Shown piece after piece: positions 35,054-45,213 of a stretch of DNA of 51,380 bases. The stretch is from assembly GCA_014859265.1 (NCBI GenBank), contig JACUUN010000008.1:1-51380 (forward strand), written 5' to 3'. The DNA comes from Coriobacteriia bacterium. Its GTDB lineage: Bacteria; Actinomycetota; Coriobacteriia; Anaerosomatales; SLCP01. Below the pieces are notes generated by a model, which saw only the letters and a program-made list of their open reading frames with translations, was not told the DNA's origin and did no database searches. Positions within the stretch are counted from its first letter, which is position 1. Each line of letters begins with the position of its first letter. The translations under genes were made by a program, and so were the position numbers.

Positions 35054-36143
35054 TCTCCACCCCCTTGCGTTCGGTCCACCCGATGACCCACCGGGCGATC
35101 TGTTCAGCCGCAACCAGGAAGATGATCAGCGCCTGGATGATGAGGATGACCTTCTGTGGCACATCCGCCTCGAGCTGCATCGTCCCGCCGCCTGCCGAGA
35201 GTCCTCCGAAAAGAATGGCGGCTGCGATCACGCCAATCGGGTTGTTCTTCGCGAGTAGGGCGACGGCGATGCCCGTGAACCCGAATCCCGCGGAGAACTG
35301 GTCGAAGAGCCTGAGGTGCACCCCCATGACCTCGGTCACCCCGGCAAGTCCCGCAAGGGCCCCCGAGATACACAGGGCCTTGATCGTCGTGGCCGGCACC
35401 GATATGCCGCCTGTCTCCGACGCAAAGGGGTTGTAGCCCACGGCCCGCGATTCGTAGCCGAGCGATGTGTACTTGAGCACCCACCACACGAACATCGCGA
35501 GCAGCACCGCTATCACAAAGCCGAAATGCACACGAGAGGGCGTGAGAAAGGGCAACATCTCATGCAGTCTGGGCAGTGTCGACTCGACGGGCAGGCGGTT
35601 GGTCTGGGGTATCTGCCCGGGCGCCTTCAGCGGCCCGGTGACGAGCCAGGACACGATGTACCTGCCGATGTAGGTGAACATCATCGTGGTGATGACCTCA
35701 TGGGCACCTACCTTGGCCTTAAGCAAGGCTGGAATGAACGCCCACGCGGCGCCGATTGCAGCACCAGCCAGAATCATCAGCACGATGTTCAGCGGCCGGG
35801 GCATCCCCGCGAGAACGATGCCGAGCCACGCGGCGGAGAGACCACCCATGAAGAGCTGCCCTTCGGCGCCAATGTTGAAGAGTCCCGCCCGGAAGCCATA
35901 GGCCACCGCAAGACCCGTGAACATCAGCGGCGTCGACCGCAGCATCGTCTCACCGATCTGACGGCCACCCCCGAACGCACCCTTGAACATGGCTGCGAAC
36001 GCCGTAAGAGGATCGAACCCCGAGACCAGCATGATCACCGAGCCGATGGCTGCGGCGATTGCCACCGACACCAAGGGGACGGCCAACTCCCTGAGTACAC
36101 CGGTCACACGTTTGGACAGTGTCTCACGCGTCAGCTCGGCCAT
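35043..36143 (-). CDS. Nucleoside-type ABC permease (NupP-like)
   Basis: First membrane subunit of the same importer, 366 residues with about nine helices. The branched-chain-like permease signature FRAGLFNIGAEGQLFMGGL is clear, and YESRAVGYNPFASETGGISV marks the coupling loop. GGAGGTGAT eight bases before ATG gives a strong start. It overlaps the end of the ATPase gene by 20 bases. Confidence 0.91.
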   Translation of the reverse strand: MAELTRETLSKRVTGVLRELAVPLVSVAIAAAIGSVIMLVSGFDPLTAFAAMFKGAFGGGRQIGETMLRSTPLMFTGLAVAYGFRAGLFNIGAEGQLFMGGLSAAWLGIVLAGMPRPLNIVLMILAGAAIGAAWAFIPALLKAKVGAHEVITTMMFTYIGRYIVSWLVTGPLKAPGQIPQTNRLPVESTLPRLHEMLPFLTPSRVHFGFVIAVLLAMFVWWVLKYTSLGYESRAVGYNPFASETGGISVPATTIKALCISGALAGLAGVTEVMGVHLRLFDQFSAGFGFTGIAVALLAKNNPIGVIAAAILFGGLSAGGGTMQLEADVPQKVILIIQALIIFLVAAEQIARWVIGWTERKGVENAG

Positions 36144-37695
36144 CAGGAACCATCACCTCCTCGCCTTCGGCAGAGAGCTTGTCGCCGCCGCCGCCGGTCA
36201 TGTAGTAGCCCAGCTCCTCGTCGCTTGCCTCTCCTGCAACGAACTCCTTCACGATACGGCCCTCGAAGATGATGAGGATGCGGTCGGCCAGTGTCTGAAC
36301 CTCCTCGAGCTCGAGGCTCACCAGCAGCACGGCCTTCCCCTTGTCCCGTTCCGCGAGTATCTGGTTGTGGACGAACTCGATAGCGCCGACGTCCAGGCCC
36401 CGCGTCGGCTGGGCCGCGACGAGCAGGTCGGGATCTCGCCCGAGTTCGCGCGCGAGCACGAGCTTCTGCTGGTTGCCGCCCGAGAGTGCAGATGCCTTCA
36501 CTAGTTCGGAGGGCGTGCGAACGTCATAGTCGGCCACCCGCTTGCGCGTGACCTCGGTGATGGGAACGAAGTTGAGGACTCCGTGCTTCGCAAACGGGGC
36601 CTGTCGATGGTCGCCAAGGATGATGTTCTCCATCAGGTTGAACTCGAGAATGAGCCCGCGGCGGTGGCGGTCCTCGGGCACGTGGGAGAGGCCTGCGGCG
36701 ATTGCCTCCCGCGCCGCCGCATGGGTGATGTCGACTCCCTTCAGACGCATCGTGCCGCCCGCGACTTTGCGCAGGCCAGTGATTGCTTCGATAAGTTCCG
36801 TCTGACCGTTGCCACTGACGCCGGCAAGCGCGAGGATCTCGCCGGCATTCACAGCAAAGGACACGCCCTTCACGGCCTCCAGTTGACGCTCGTTCAGAAC
36901 CCTCACGTCGTCGATCTCGAGAATGGCGCTCCCACTCGTGGAGGGCTTCTTCTCCACCCGGAAGACCACCTCTCGGCCGACCATCATGCGCGCGAGACCT
37001 GCAGTATCGGTGTCTTTCGGGCGGGTCTCCCCGACCACCCGGCCGTCGCGCATGACGACTACCCGATCCGCAATCGACATGACCTCCTCGAGCTTGTGGG
37101 TGATGAATACTACCGAGAGGCCCTCACCCACCAGCGAACGAACGACTTCGAAGAGCTCCCGCACCTCTTGAGGAGTCAACACCGCCGTCGGCTCGTCGAG
37201 GATTAAGACCCGCGCGCCCCGATACAGCGCTTTGAGGATCTCGACCCTCTGCTGCATGCCGACCGGCAAATCCCGCACGATGGCGTCCGGGTCCACCGCG
37301 AGCCCGTAGCGCCGCGAGATCTCCCTGACATCCTCGCGTGCCTGCTTGAAATCGATCGCCCCGACCGCCCGGGTCGGTTCGTTGCCCAGAACGATGTTTT
37401 CGGTGACCGTCAGCGGCGGTACGAGCATGAAGTGCTGGTGCACCATCCCAATCCCGAGATCGATGGCCTGACGGGGAGACCGGATGTGGACGGTGTCCCC
37501 CTTCATCAGAACCTCACCGCCGTCGGGCGAGAGAAGACCATACACGACGTTCATGAGCGTGCTCTTGCCCGCGCCGTTCTCGCCGAGCAACGCCACTATC
37601 TCGCCAGCGTCCAGCGAGAGCGAGACCCGGTCGTTGGCGAGAACGCCGGGGAAGTGCTTGGTGATCTCTCGCATCTCGATGAGCGGGGATGCCAT
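36124..37695 (-). CDS. Nucleoside-type double ABC ATPase (NupO-like)
   Basis: Energises the importer. A 523-residue protein with two fused ATPase domains, as in NupO and sugar importers of the RbsA type. The first has Walker A GENGAGKST and Walker B VLILDEPT. The second has a degenerate Walker A (SGNGQTE) but a good signature, LSGGNQQK. This asymmetry is normal for the family. GAGGGAGG lies just before ATG. The substrate is inferred from the companion lipoprotein. Confidence 0.92.
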   Translation of the reverse strand: MASPLIEMREITKHFPGVLANDRVSLSLDAGEIVALLGENGAGKSTLMNVVYGLLSPDGGEVLMKGDTVHIRSPRQAIDLGIGMVHQHFMLVPPLTVTENIVLGNEPTRAVGAIDFKQAREDVREISRRYGLAVDPDAIVRDLPVGMQQRVEILKALYRGARVLILDEPTAVLTPQEVRELFEVVRSLVGEGLSVVFITHKLEEVMSIADRVVVMRDGRVVGETRPKDTDTAGLARMMVGREVVFRVEKKPSTSGSAILEIDDVRVLNERQLEAVKGVSFAVNAGEILALAGVSGNGQTELIEAITGLRKVAGGTMRLKGVDITHAAAREAIAAGLSHVPEDRHRRGLILEFNLMENIILGDHRQAPFAKHGVLNFVPITEVTRKRVADYDVRTPSELVKASALSGGNQQKLVLARELGRDPDLLVAAQPTRGLDVGAIEFVHNQILAERDKGKAVLLVSLELEEVQTLADRILIIFEGRIVKEFVAGEASDEELGYYMTGGGGDKLSAEGEEVMVPDGRADA

Positions 37696-37736
37696 CCTGC
37701 CTCCCTCAAACCGTTACCAGGATGCGTGTCCTCGAA

Positions 37737-37768
37737 AGAGGGCGACCGGTTCGTACCGGTCGCCCTCT
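37737..37768 (-). terminator. Hairpin between lipoprotein and ATPase genes
   Basis: A perfect 14-bp stem (AGAGGGCGACCGGT / ACCGGTCGCCCTCT) with a four-base loop is followed on the minus strand by TTTCG. It probably terminates part of the transcripts, keeping the lipoprotein more abundant than the membrane parts, as is common for binding-protein genes. Confidence 0.6.
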
Positions 37769-37808
37769 CTGCGAGCATGGCTGTCAGTCGGCAGCCTCGT
37801 CTCTCAAC

Positions 37809-38888
37809 TTAGAGCTCGGTACGCAGAGCAGGCACGGTCACCGAACCGTCCAGAACGGCCTGGCGGGCCTCCTCCACGGCATCCTTGATCGCCTGCGAGA
37901 CGACGTCCTCGAAATCGTGGAACGGCGCAAGGCCGACACCGTCCTCGCTAAGGCCGAACTCGCGGTTCTCACCGCCGACGAAGGTGCCCTCGACGACCGC
38001 TTTGATCGTCTCGAACACGGCCACGTCGACCCGCTTGATGGCCGAGGTCAGCATGACGTCACCAGAGCCCTCGACGGTCTCGTACTGGTCCGCGTCCACG
38101 CCGATGAAGAGCGCGCCGCGCTCCTGGCACGCGGTAATCGAGCCGAGGCCGGTGAGCCCGGCGGCCGCGAACACGACGTCAGCACCCTGGTCGATCACCG
38201 AGAGGGCAAGCTCCTTGCCCTTGGAAGTGTCGTCGAAGGAGCCAGCATACAGGCTTATGACGTCGACGTCGGGATTGACGGACTTGGCGCCGGCGATGAA
38301 CCCGACCTCGAACTTCTCGACGGGCGGGATGTCCATGCCGCCGATGAAGCCGATCACGTTCTTATCGTTGATGCGATCATCGAGGTCGCTGTCGAGCGTG
38401 GCGAGTCCCGCCACCACACCAGCCAGATACGCCGCCTCGTTCTCCTTGAAGAGCAGGCCGACCTGGTTCTCGACCGGCTCCTCGAAGAACTGGTCGATGC
38501 CACCGAATACGACGTCCGGATACTCCGGCGCTTTGGCGTTGGTCGTATCGGTCATGAGGAAACCGACGGTGAAGATGGCGTCATAGCCGGCGTTGGCGAG
38601 CTGGTCGATGTTCGGCTCGTAGTCGGCGATCTCATTCGACTCGAGCGCACGGATCTCGACGCCGAGTTCCTGCTCGGCACGCTTCAGCCCTTCCCATGAC
38701 ATGTCGTTGAACGACTTGTCACCCAGACCTCCAACGTCGGTGACCATCGCGGCCTTGACGTCCGTCGCCGGAACCTCGCCGGTATCATCGTCCGCGGGCT
38801 CTTCTTCTCCGCCGCACCCGACCGCGAACACGGTCACGAGCGCGAAGACGAGCAGCAACGCAAGTACCTTCCTGAACTTTGCGTCCAC
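37809..38888 (-). CDS. bmpA: BMP/PnrA-family nucleoside-binding lipoprotein
   Basis: Extracytoplasmic receptor of the importer. The 359 residues begin with a signal peptide and lipobox-like FAVGC (Cys25), then an acidic linker, then the BMP domain with MVTDVGGLGDKSFNDMSWEG, the family's ligand-loop signature. Characterised relatives (PnrA, BmpA) bind purine nucleosides. GTG at 38888 has AGGAGGG near it. First gene of the operon, separated from the ATPase gene by a hairpin. Confidence 0.93.
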   Translation of the reverse strand: MDAKFRKVLALLLVFALVTVFAVGCGGEEEPADDDTGEVPATDVKAAMVTDVGGLGDKSFNDMSWEGLKRAEQELGVEIRALESNEIADYEPNIDQLANAGYDAIFTVGFLMTDTTNAKAPEYPDVVFGGIDQFFEEPVENQVGLLFKENEAAYLAGVVAGLATLDSDLDDRINDKNVIGFIGGMDIPPVEKFEVGFIAGAKSVNPDVDVISLYAGSFDDTSKGKELALSVIDQGADVVFAAAGLTGLGSITACQERGALFIGVDADQYETVEGSGDVMLTSAIKRVDVAVFETIKAVVEGTFVGGENREFGLSEDGVGLAPFHDFEDVVSQAIKDAVEEARQAVLDGSVTVPALRTEL

Positions 38889-39013
38889 GCGTATCTCCCT
38901 CCTCCAATACAGAAACCGTCCTGCTATCCATTCTATCGCTTGTGGCTTATCACACTATCCCAATTCTTCCCCTGCGCGCCGAGTGCCAGACGCTCAGCGC
39001 GACATCACCCCCT

Positions 39014-39934
39014 TCATCGTAACCGTGCGCGAGGGTGTGTCGACAGGTACTCCTCACGCAGATGCGCTATGCCGACGTGCGTGTACACCTGCGTCGTCGA
39101 GATGTCCGCGTGGCCCAACATCTCCTGAAGAGCCCGGAGGTCGGCACCCCCCTCGAGTAGATGGGTTGCGAACGAGTGCCGCAGCGTGTGGGGATGGATA
39201 TCGAGGCCTACGCGGCCACCGTAGCGTTTGACGATACCGAAGACCGCCTGACGGGAGAGGCGACCGCCCCGTACGTTCACAAAGACGGCCGAGGGATCGG
39301 CGGCGGTGCGGCCTCTCTTCGCCCTCAGGAAGGGACGGCCGTGATCGAGATACTCGGTGAGCGCCACAGCTGCGAATCCCCCGACGGGTACGACCCGGTC
39401 CTTGTCCCCCTTACCCCGCACGCGGAGCATCCCATCTCTCAAGTCGAGGTCGAGCAGGTCCAGACCGACGAGTTCGCTCACCCGCAAGCCGCAACCGTAG
39501 AGAGTCTCGAGCGTCGCCCGGTCCCTCATGCCGGCCGGGTCTTCCGGGAACGGCTGGGCCAGCAATCGTTCCACATCCTCGATGCTTACCACGTCCGGGA
39601 GCCTGGATGGCTTCTTCGGCAGGGGCACCCGTCCCGCAGGATGGTCCTCGGCGATGCCCTCCCGCACGAGGAACTTGTGAAAACTCTTGACCGCTGCCAC
39701 TGCCCGCTCGATGCTTGCTGGCGCGAGTCCCCGCCGCTGCAACTCGACGACGAACGCCCCGACGTCCTCGCGGGTCGCACGCGCCGGGTCACTGATCCCT
39801 CTCGACAACAGGAGCACCTCATACGCACGCAGGTCGCGGCGGTATGCCGCAAGCGTGTTCCTCGAGGCGCCCCGCTCCACGGTCAGGTGCGAGATGAACT
39901 CCTCCGCCGAAGGGTGAAGCGGCTGTGCATCCAT
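39014..39934 (-). CDS. xerD: Tyrosine recombinase XerD
   Basis: Resolves chromosome dimers at dif with XerC-like partners. The 306 residues have the N-terminal SAM-like domain and the catalytic residues R151, K175, H249, R252, H275 and nucleophile Y284, all present. I chose ATG at 39934, with GAGGC very close upstream; the longer frame starts in the hairpin region. Its position near pyrG agrees with other actinomycetes, supporting a chromosomal Xer rather than a phage integrase. Confidence 0.93.
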   Translation of the reverse strand: MDAQPLHPSAEEFISHLTVERGASRNTLAAYRRDLRAYEVLLLSRGISDPARATREDVGAFVVELQRRGLAPASIERAVAAVKSFHKFLVREGIAEDHPAGRVPLPKKPSRLPDVVSIEDVERLLAQPFPEDPAGMRDRATLETLYGCGLRVSELVGLDLLDLDLRDGMLRVRGKGDKDRVVPVGGFAAVALTEYLDHGRPFLRAKRGRTAADPSAVFVNVRGGRLSRQAVFGIVKRYGGRVGLDIHPHTLRHSFATHLLEGGADLRALQEMLGHADISTTQVYTHVGIAHLREEYLSTHPRARLR

Positions 39935-39961
39935 GCCTCGATGATACACCGCCGACACGTC

Positions 39962-39988
39962 GACGGCCGACATATCGGCGGCCGTCGG
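39962..39988 (-). terminator. Hairpin after ald
   Basis: A perfect 9-bp inverted repeat (CGACGGCCG / CGGCCGTCG) around ACATATCGG lies 24 bases past the ald stop. It lacks a T run and may end ald transcripts or stabilise them. Confidence 0.4.
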
Positions 39989-40012
39989 GCAGGACGAGTT
40001 CCGTGCTTGCGA

Positions 40013-41143
40013 TTACGAAACGGCCGGGTAGCCCACGAGCTCCTCGAGGGGCGTGTACTCCATGCCATGCGCCTCGGCCACGGGACGGTAGGTGATCTTC
40101 CCGTCGAGGACGTTCACGCCTTTCGCGAGCGCCGGGTCGTCAAGCACGGCCTGCTTCCAGCCCTTGTCGGCGATTGCGAGACCGTAGCGGAGCGTGGCGT
40201 TGGTGAGCGCGAGGGTAGAGGTGTTGGGGACCGCACCAGGCATGTTCGCGACAGCATAGTGCAGCACGTCGTCAACTACGTATGTGGGATTGGCGTGCGT
40301 CGTAGGCTTCGTGGTCTCGATGCAGCCGCCCTGGTCGACGGAGACGTCCACCAAGACCGCACCCTTCTTCATCGTGGGGAGCATGTCCCGCGTCACGAGG
40401 TAGGGAGTCTTGGCTCCCGGGAGCAGAACAGCCCCGATGACGAGGTCGGCCTCCTTCACGATTCTGATGATGTTGAGCTTGCTTGAGTACAGCGTGTGGA
40501 TGCGGTTGCCCCAGATCTCATCCAGATAGCGGAGCCGATCGAGATTGATGTCCATGATGGTGACATCTGCACCCATACCCATCGCGATGTAGGCCGCACT
40601 GGTACCGACGACTCCGCCGCCGAGAACGACCACCTTGGCCGGGAGCACGCCGGGCACGCCGCCCATGAGTACACCACGGCCGCCGTTGGGCTTCTGGAGG
40701 TATGCCGCGCCGACCTGCGCAGCCATGCGCCCGGCGACCTCGGACATCGGTGCGAGCAGGGGCAGCGAGCCGTTGCCGAGTTCGACCGTCTCGTAGGCTA
40801 TACAGATCGCACCTGACCTGACGAGGCCCTCGGTCTGGGGAAGGTCGGGGGCCAGGTGCAGATAGGTGTAGAGGATCTGACCAGGACGCAACATCTCAAT
40901 CTCGGGCGCCTGGGGCTCTTTGACCTTCACGATCATCTCGGCATCGGCGAAGACGGCCCCAGCCATATCCACCAGTCTTGCACCGGCCGTCTCGTAATCG
41001 GCATCGTGGAATGACGACCCGTCACCGGCGCTCTTCTCAACAAGCACAGTGTGGCCATGAGCGACGAACTCCGCGACACCACCCGGTGTCATTCCGACAC
41101 GGAACTCGTTGTCCTTGATCTCCCTGGGCACCCCGATGATCAC
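40013..41143 (-). CDS. ald: L-alanine dehydrogenase
   Basis: Interconverts L-alanine and pyruvate plus ammonia with NAD. The 376 residues show [17 protein letters not shown] at the start, catalytic K75 (VKVKEP) and H96 (YLHLAPD) at the same positions as the Mycobacterium enzyme, and the NAD loop [11 protein letters not shown] chose GTG at 41143 with GAGAGGAG six bases upstream; the longer frame is not family-like. A TACACT box near 41218 could be its promoter. Confidence 0.95.
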   Translation of the reverse strand: MIIGVPREIKDNEFRVGMTPGGVAEFVAHGHTVLVEKSAGDGSSFHDADYETAGARLVDMAGAVFADAEMIVKVKEPQAPEIEMLRPGQILYTYLHLAPDLPQTEGLVRSGAICIAYETVELGNGSLPLLAPMSEVAGRMAAQVGAAYLQKPNGGRGVLMGGVPGVLPAKVVVLGGGVVGTSAAYIAMGMGADVTIMDINLDRLRYLDEIWGNRIHTLYSSKLNIIRIVKEADLVIGAVLLPGAKTPYLVTRDMLPTMKKGAVLVDVSVDQGGCIETTKPTTHANPTYVVDDVLHYAVANMPGAVPNTSTLALTNATLRYGLAIADKGWKQAVLDDPALAKGVNVLDGKITYRPVAEAHGMEYTPLEELVGYPAVS

Positions 41144-41265
41144 AGTTGGCTCCTCTCCGGCCGGGACGCGAACACGACCGGACGCCTCTATCGGCGCTCC
41201 GGATGACAACCCTCGAACAGTGTAGCGCAGCCGCTTGAGCGGCGGTAACCAAAACGGTGGCTGCG

Positions 41266-42372
41266 TTATGCGTTTGCGGTCAGGGTCAGCTCGCCACCCG
41301 CAACACGTCCACACGTCTCGCCGGCGGCGAACGCGGCGGCGAAGAATGCCGGGTCCTCCGAGGGCCCGCGTCCCATTGTAGTGACACGCACGCCCCGCAG
41401 ATCGGGTGCGGGCGCGAATCCAGAGCCGCAGTCGACTCGCTGATGGCGGCGGAGCGTCCCTGATGTCTCGAGTAACTCGTCGAGCGCCTCCGCGTACTCC
41501 TGAGGCAGGTGCGGGACGGGGACGAGAGCGGGCGAGACAGCGATGCGCGTCAGGGCCGTAAGCGTATGGTGGCTCACGACTCGGTGACGAGACCGCTCAT
41601 CGGCGAAGGAGACCCTCAGGACCGCGACGGGCGTCCCGCCGAGTGCTCCCACCGCGTTGACGGCTTCCCCTTGGGCCACACCACCGTGCCCGAAGGGCGT
41701 GGCCGTTCCGACGACTCCGGGACCGATGGCGACGATAACGACATCCGCCCGGGCGACGTGCCTGGCTGCAAGAAGGGCCGAGTGGAGGTTGATCGCCTCG
41801 TGCTCGCCGCCGAATGCCTGACCGCATGTGATCGTCGTGTCGAGCAGACCGGCCACGACCGATGCCCGGACAACCTCTGAGAGCGCCATGGGCAGCGCCG
41901 CGAAGTCGGTCATGACGTATCCGACCCTGAGTGAGGGGTTGGCGTGCTTCACTGCGGCCGCAACGAGCGGGACCTGGCTGTGCAGGCCGCAGCAGGCCAC
42001 CGGCATCCCGCTGAGATCCTCGGCCGCGCGCATCACCTCGTGATGGGGGCTCGCCTGCTCCTCTACCGAGCACACATCGAGCTGCAGAGGGGTGTAGCGG
42101 AGCTTCATGACGTGACCGCCAGAGGGCTCGTCGAGTGCGACGCCCATGCACGCGGTTCCGCGAGCTACGACGAAGTGTGCGCCCCCGGTGCCAAGTCCGA
42201 GATCTACCGCCGTGGTGTTGACGAGCACGCAATCGCCGATGACGCACACTCCGGAAAGCCGTGGATACGAGATCGCCAAGCCAACGGACCCGTCATCGAG
42301 GAGGACGTCGAGACGCTGAGCGTCTTCGGTGGGGAGGCCCAGGCCAGTTACCGTGCCCCAGACCAGTCTCAT
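41266..42372 (-). CDS. DUF3866 family protein
   Basis: A 368-residue protein of the DUF3866 family, of unknown function, found mainly in Gram-positives beside pyrG, xerD or M20 peptidase genes. It has no membrane helix or signal peptide that I can see. Notable conserved stretches are [50 protein letters not shown] and [17 protein letters not shown]. The His, Cys and Gly-rich motifs suggest an enzyme, but this is inference. ATG overlaps the peptidase stop (ATGA). Confidence 0.85.
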   Translation of the reverse strand: MRLVWGTVTGLGLPTEDAQRLDVLLDDGSVGLAISYPRLSGVCVIGDCVLVNTTAVDLGLGTGGAHFVVARGTACMGVALDEPSGGHVMKLRYTPLQLDVCSVEEQASPHHEVMRAAEDLSGMPVACCGLHSQVPLVAAAVKHANPSLRVGYVMTDFAALPMALSEVVRASVVAGLLDTTITCGQAFGGEHEAINLHSALLAARHVARADVVIVAIGPGVVGTATPFGHGGVAQGEAVNAVGALGGTPVAVLRVSFADERSRHRVVSHHTLTALTRIAVSPALVPVPHLPQEYAEALDELLETSGTLRRHQRVDCGSGFAPAPDLRGVRVTTMGRGPSEDPAFFAAAFAAGETCGRVAGGELTLTANA

Positions 42373-43493
42373 CTCGGCTCTCCCGCGAGCCGGGCGATCG
42401 TAGCATGCATGAGGCGCGCGAGGGCCTCCAGGTCGTCTACCCTGATCTGTTCCTCCGTGGAGTGCACTGAGCTCATGCCGCACGAGAGCACCAGCGTCGG
42501 CATCCCCCGTTCGGCGAAGATGCTACCATCGCTGCCGCCTCCCGTGGTGAAGAGTCGCGGCGCCAGGCCGGCATCAGCGCACGCCTGACTCATTACCTCG
42601 ATGACCGGCGAGTCCTCAGGGGTATGGAACGCCTCGTACTCCTTGGTCCAGCGGATGTCCACGTCCCCTCCGACCGAGTGCGCGGCATCCCTCATCGCAG
42701 AGTCCATCGAGAAGCGCACATCCTCAACCCGATCCGGGTCGAGCGAGCGACACTCGCCGGTGAGCGTAACGCGTGCCGGCACAACGTTCGTCGCCGTCCC
42801 TCCCTCGACGGTACCCGCATTCGCCGTGGTCTTGGAGTCCAGACGGCCCAGTTCCATCTCCGAGACGGCTCGTGCTGCCATCAGCAGTGCCGAGCGGCCT
42901 TCTTCCGGTGCCACGCCCGCGTGTGATGCCGTCCCGGCGAACGTCGCCACGAAAGTGTAGTGCGTCGGAGCGCCGACGACGATTCCTCCCGGCTCGCCAT
43001 CGGCGTCTAGCACGAGGCAGATATCTGCCATCGCATCAACGGGATCTAGAGCCTTGGCCCCTTTCAGCCCGCACTCCTCTGCCACCGTGAGGACGACACG
43101 GAGATCTCCGCGGTGGGTGCCGCTTTCGATTGTCCGGCGTACTCCTTCGAAGATGGCGGCGATACCCGCCTTGTCATCGGCACCGAGAACCGTGTCTCCT
43201 GCAGAGAAGACCACTCCGTCGCTCACGATCGGCTCGACGCCGCGACAGGGCTCGACGCAGTCGAGATGCGCAGAGAGCAGCAACACCGGAGCTTCCGGGG
43301 TGATGCCCGGCAGCTCGGCAATCAGATTGCCGGTGTTCGAACCGGTAAGCGCCGCAGACGCGTCGAAGCGCACCGAGAACCCCATGTGCTCGAGCTCGGT
43401 AGCGCAGTGGCCGGCAAGTGCAGCCTCGAGCCCTGATGGACTGTCGATGCGCACGAGGTCGATGAAGGTGGTAAGCAACCGCTCGGTGCTCAT
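42369..43493 (-). CDS. M20 metallopeptidase (PepT-like)
   Basis: A 374-residue zinc peptidase of the M20 family, closest in pattern to PepT-like enzymes. Metal ligands and catalytic residues are visible: H76 and D78 (SAHLDCV), D106 (GADDKAG), E139/E140 (AEECGLKG), D163 or D165 (LDADGEP), and a C-terminal His in SSVHSTEE. I chose ATG at 43493, with AAGGGG upstream formed by the pyrG end. Probable role: cutting short peptides. It sits between pyrG and DUF3866 with very tight spacing. Confidence 0.88.
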   Translation of the reverse strand: MSTERLLTTFIDLVRIDSPSGLEAALAGHCATELEHMGFSVRFDASAALTGSNTGNLIAELPGITPEAPVLLLSAHLDCVEPCRGVEPIVSDGVVFSAGDTVLGADDKAGIAAIFEGVRRTIESGTHRGDLRVVLTVAEECGLKGAKALDPVDAMADICLVLDADGEPGGIVVGAPTHYTFVATFAGTASHAGVAPEEGRSALLMAARAVSEMELGRLDSKTTANAGTVEGGTATNVVPARVTLTGECRSLDPDRVEDVRFSMDSAMRDAAHSVGGDVDIRWTKEYEAFHTPEDSPVIEVMSQACADAGLAPRLFTTGGGSDGSIFAERGMPTLVLSCGMSSVHSTEEQIRVDDLEALARLMHATIARLAGEPR

Positions 43494-43497
43494 ACGC

Positions 43498-45111
43498 CTA
43501 CCCCTTACGGCTGCGTTTCCGCTCCACTGCGGCTCCGATGAAGTCGCGGAAGAGAGGCGCCGGCCGGGTGGGCCTGCTCTTGAACTCGGGATGACCCTGG
43601 TTTCCGACGTACCAAGGATGGTCAGGCAGCTCCACCATCTCGACGAGTCTGTCATCCGGCGATACGCCGCTGATGAGAAGGCCCGCGTCGACGAGCTGTT
43701 GACGATAGGCATTGTTCACCTCGAATCGGTGCCGATGGCGCTCGTAGATGACCTCCTCGCCATACGCCTCATACCCCTTGGTACCCGGTGTGATTCTGCA
43801 GGGATACGAACCGAGGCGCATCGTGCCACCCATGTCGGCGACGTCATGCTGGTCGCGCATCAGGTCAATCACGGGGTGCTCGGTCGCCGGCTCGAACTCG
43901 GGCGAGTTGGCGCCGGCCAGGCTGGCCATGTGACGAGCGTACTCAATCACCGCGACCTGCATGCCGAGACAGATGCCAAGGTAGGGTATCCCATTCTCGC
44001 GGGCGTGGCACGCGGCACGCACCTTACCCTCGATACCGCGGATCCCGAAGCCGCCGGGAACGAGGATCCCGTCCATCTCCGAGAGCATCTGCTCGACCTC
44101 TTCAGGGGTAAGGCTCTCGGCATCCACCCAGTGGACGTTCACCTTATGATCGTGGTGGATACCCGCGTGGTCGAGCGCCTCGGTGACTGACAGATATGCA
44201 TCCGGCAGCTGGACGTACTTGCCAACGAGCGCGATGTCGACCGTATCCGCGAGCGACGAGGAGTGTGCGACGAACCGCTCCCACTCGGCCATGTCGAGCT
44301 CGCCGCACTCGAGACTCAGACGCTCGATGACCATCTCATCGAGGCCCTGCTCGCGCAGGCGCATCGGCACGTCGTAGATCGAACGGGCATCCTGGGCGCT
44401 CACGACCGCCTTCGGATCGACGTCGCAGAAGAGCGCGATCTTCCGGCGAATACCTGCGTCGATCGGCCGGTCGGAGCGGCAGACAATGAAATCCGGCTGG
44501 ATACCGATGGAACGCAACTCCTTGACCGAGTGCTGGGTCGGTTTGGTCTTCAGCTCGGCCGAGGCAGCGATGTAGGGCACCAGGGTGACGTGGATGTAGC
44601 ACACGTTTTGCCATCCAACGTCTTTGCGCAGCTGGCGAATCGCTTCGATAAACGGTAGCGACTCGATGTCGCCGACAGTGCCGCCGACCTCGGTGATGAT
44701 GACGTCCGGCTGGGTCTGCTCGGCCAGGCGCGTGATGCGGTCCTTGATCTCGTTGGTGACGTGCGGGATGACCTGCACCGTGCCGCCGAGGAAATCCCCG
44801 CGGCGCTCCTTGGTCACGATAGTCTGGTAGACCGAACCCGCGGTCACGCTGCAATCGCGGGAGAGCGACTCGTCGATGAAGCGCTCGTAGTGACCTAGGT
44901 CGAGATCGGTCTCGCCCCCATCGTCGGTGACGAAGACCTCGCCGTGCTGGAACGGGCTCATCGTACCGGGGTCGACGTTGAGATACGGATCGAGTTTCTG
45001 GATGGTGACCTTCAGGCCACGGGACTTGAGCAGCCGGCCGAGCGATGCCGCCGTGATGCCCTTCCCGAGCGAGCTCACCACACCACCGGTCACGAAGATA
45101 TGCTTCGCCAT
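43498..45111 (-). CDS. pyrG: CTP synthase
   Basis: Makes CTP from UTP using glutamine and ATP. The 537 residues comprise the synthase domain ([20 protein letters not shown] at the start, then [20 protein letters not shown]) and a glutaminase domain with the nucleophile in GICLGMQ, plus [11 protein letters not shown] near the end. I chose ATG at 45111 because the family begins with [17 protein letters not shown] box at 45166-45161 may be the -10 of its promoter; no good -35 is seen. Confidence 0.96.
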   Translation of the reverse strand: MAKHIFVTGGVVSSLGKGITAASLGRLLKSRGLKVTIQKLDPYLNVDPGTMSPFQHGEVFVTDDGGETDLDLGHYERFIDESLSRDCSVTAGSVYQTIVTKERRGDFLGGTVQVIPHVTNEIKDRITRLAEQTQPDVIITEVGGTVGDIESLPFIEAIRQLRKDVGWQNVCYIHVTLVPYIAASAELKTKPTQHSVKELRSIGIQPDFIVCRSDRPIDAGIRRKIALFCDVDPKAVVSAQDARSIYDVPMRLREQGLDEMVIERLSLECGELDMAEWERFVAHSSSLADTVDIALVGKYVQLPDAYLSVTEALDHAGIHHDHKVNVHWVDAESLTPEEVEQMLSEMDGILVPGGFGIRGIEGKVRAACHARENGIPYLGICLGMQVAVIEYARHMASLAGANSPEFEPATEHPVIDLMRDQHDVADMGGTMRLGSYPCRITPGTKGYEAYGEEVIYERHRHRFEVNNAYRQQLVDAGLLISGVSPDDRLVEMVELPDHPWYVGNQGHPEFKSRPTRPAPLFRDFIGAAVERKRSRKG

Positions 45112-45213
45112 CTCTTGAATCCCGCCTCCGTCCGCCTCTGCCCGCCCCTGCTCCATTGCCATTCTAACCGCGCGCGGTGACACGCGGGGTGATTCGTTCA
45201 ACCCGTTCTTCGA

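Noticed and set aside
39014-39934. XerD-like gene as sign of a mobile element
   Set aside because: No attachment repeats or phage genes are nearby, and xerD near pyrG is the normal actinomycete arrangement.
39161-40486. 441-codon plus-strand open frame across xerD and ald
   Set aside because: Spans the gap and two real minus-strand genes; no motif, no start signal.
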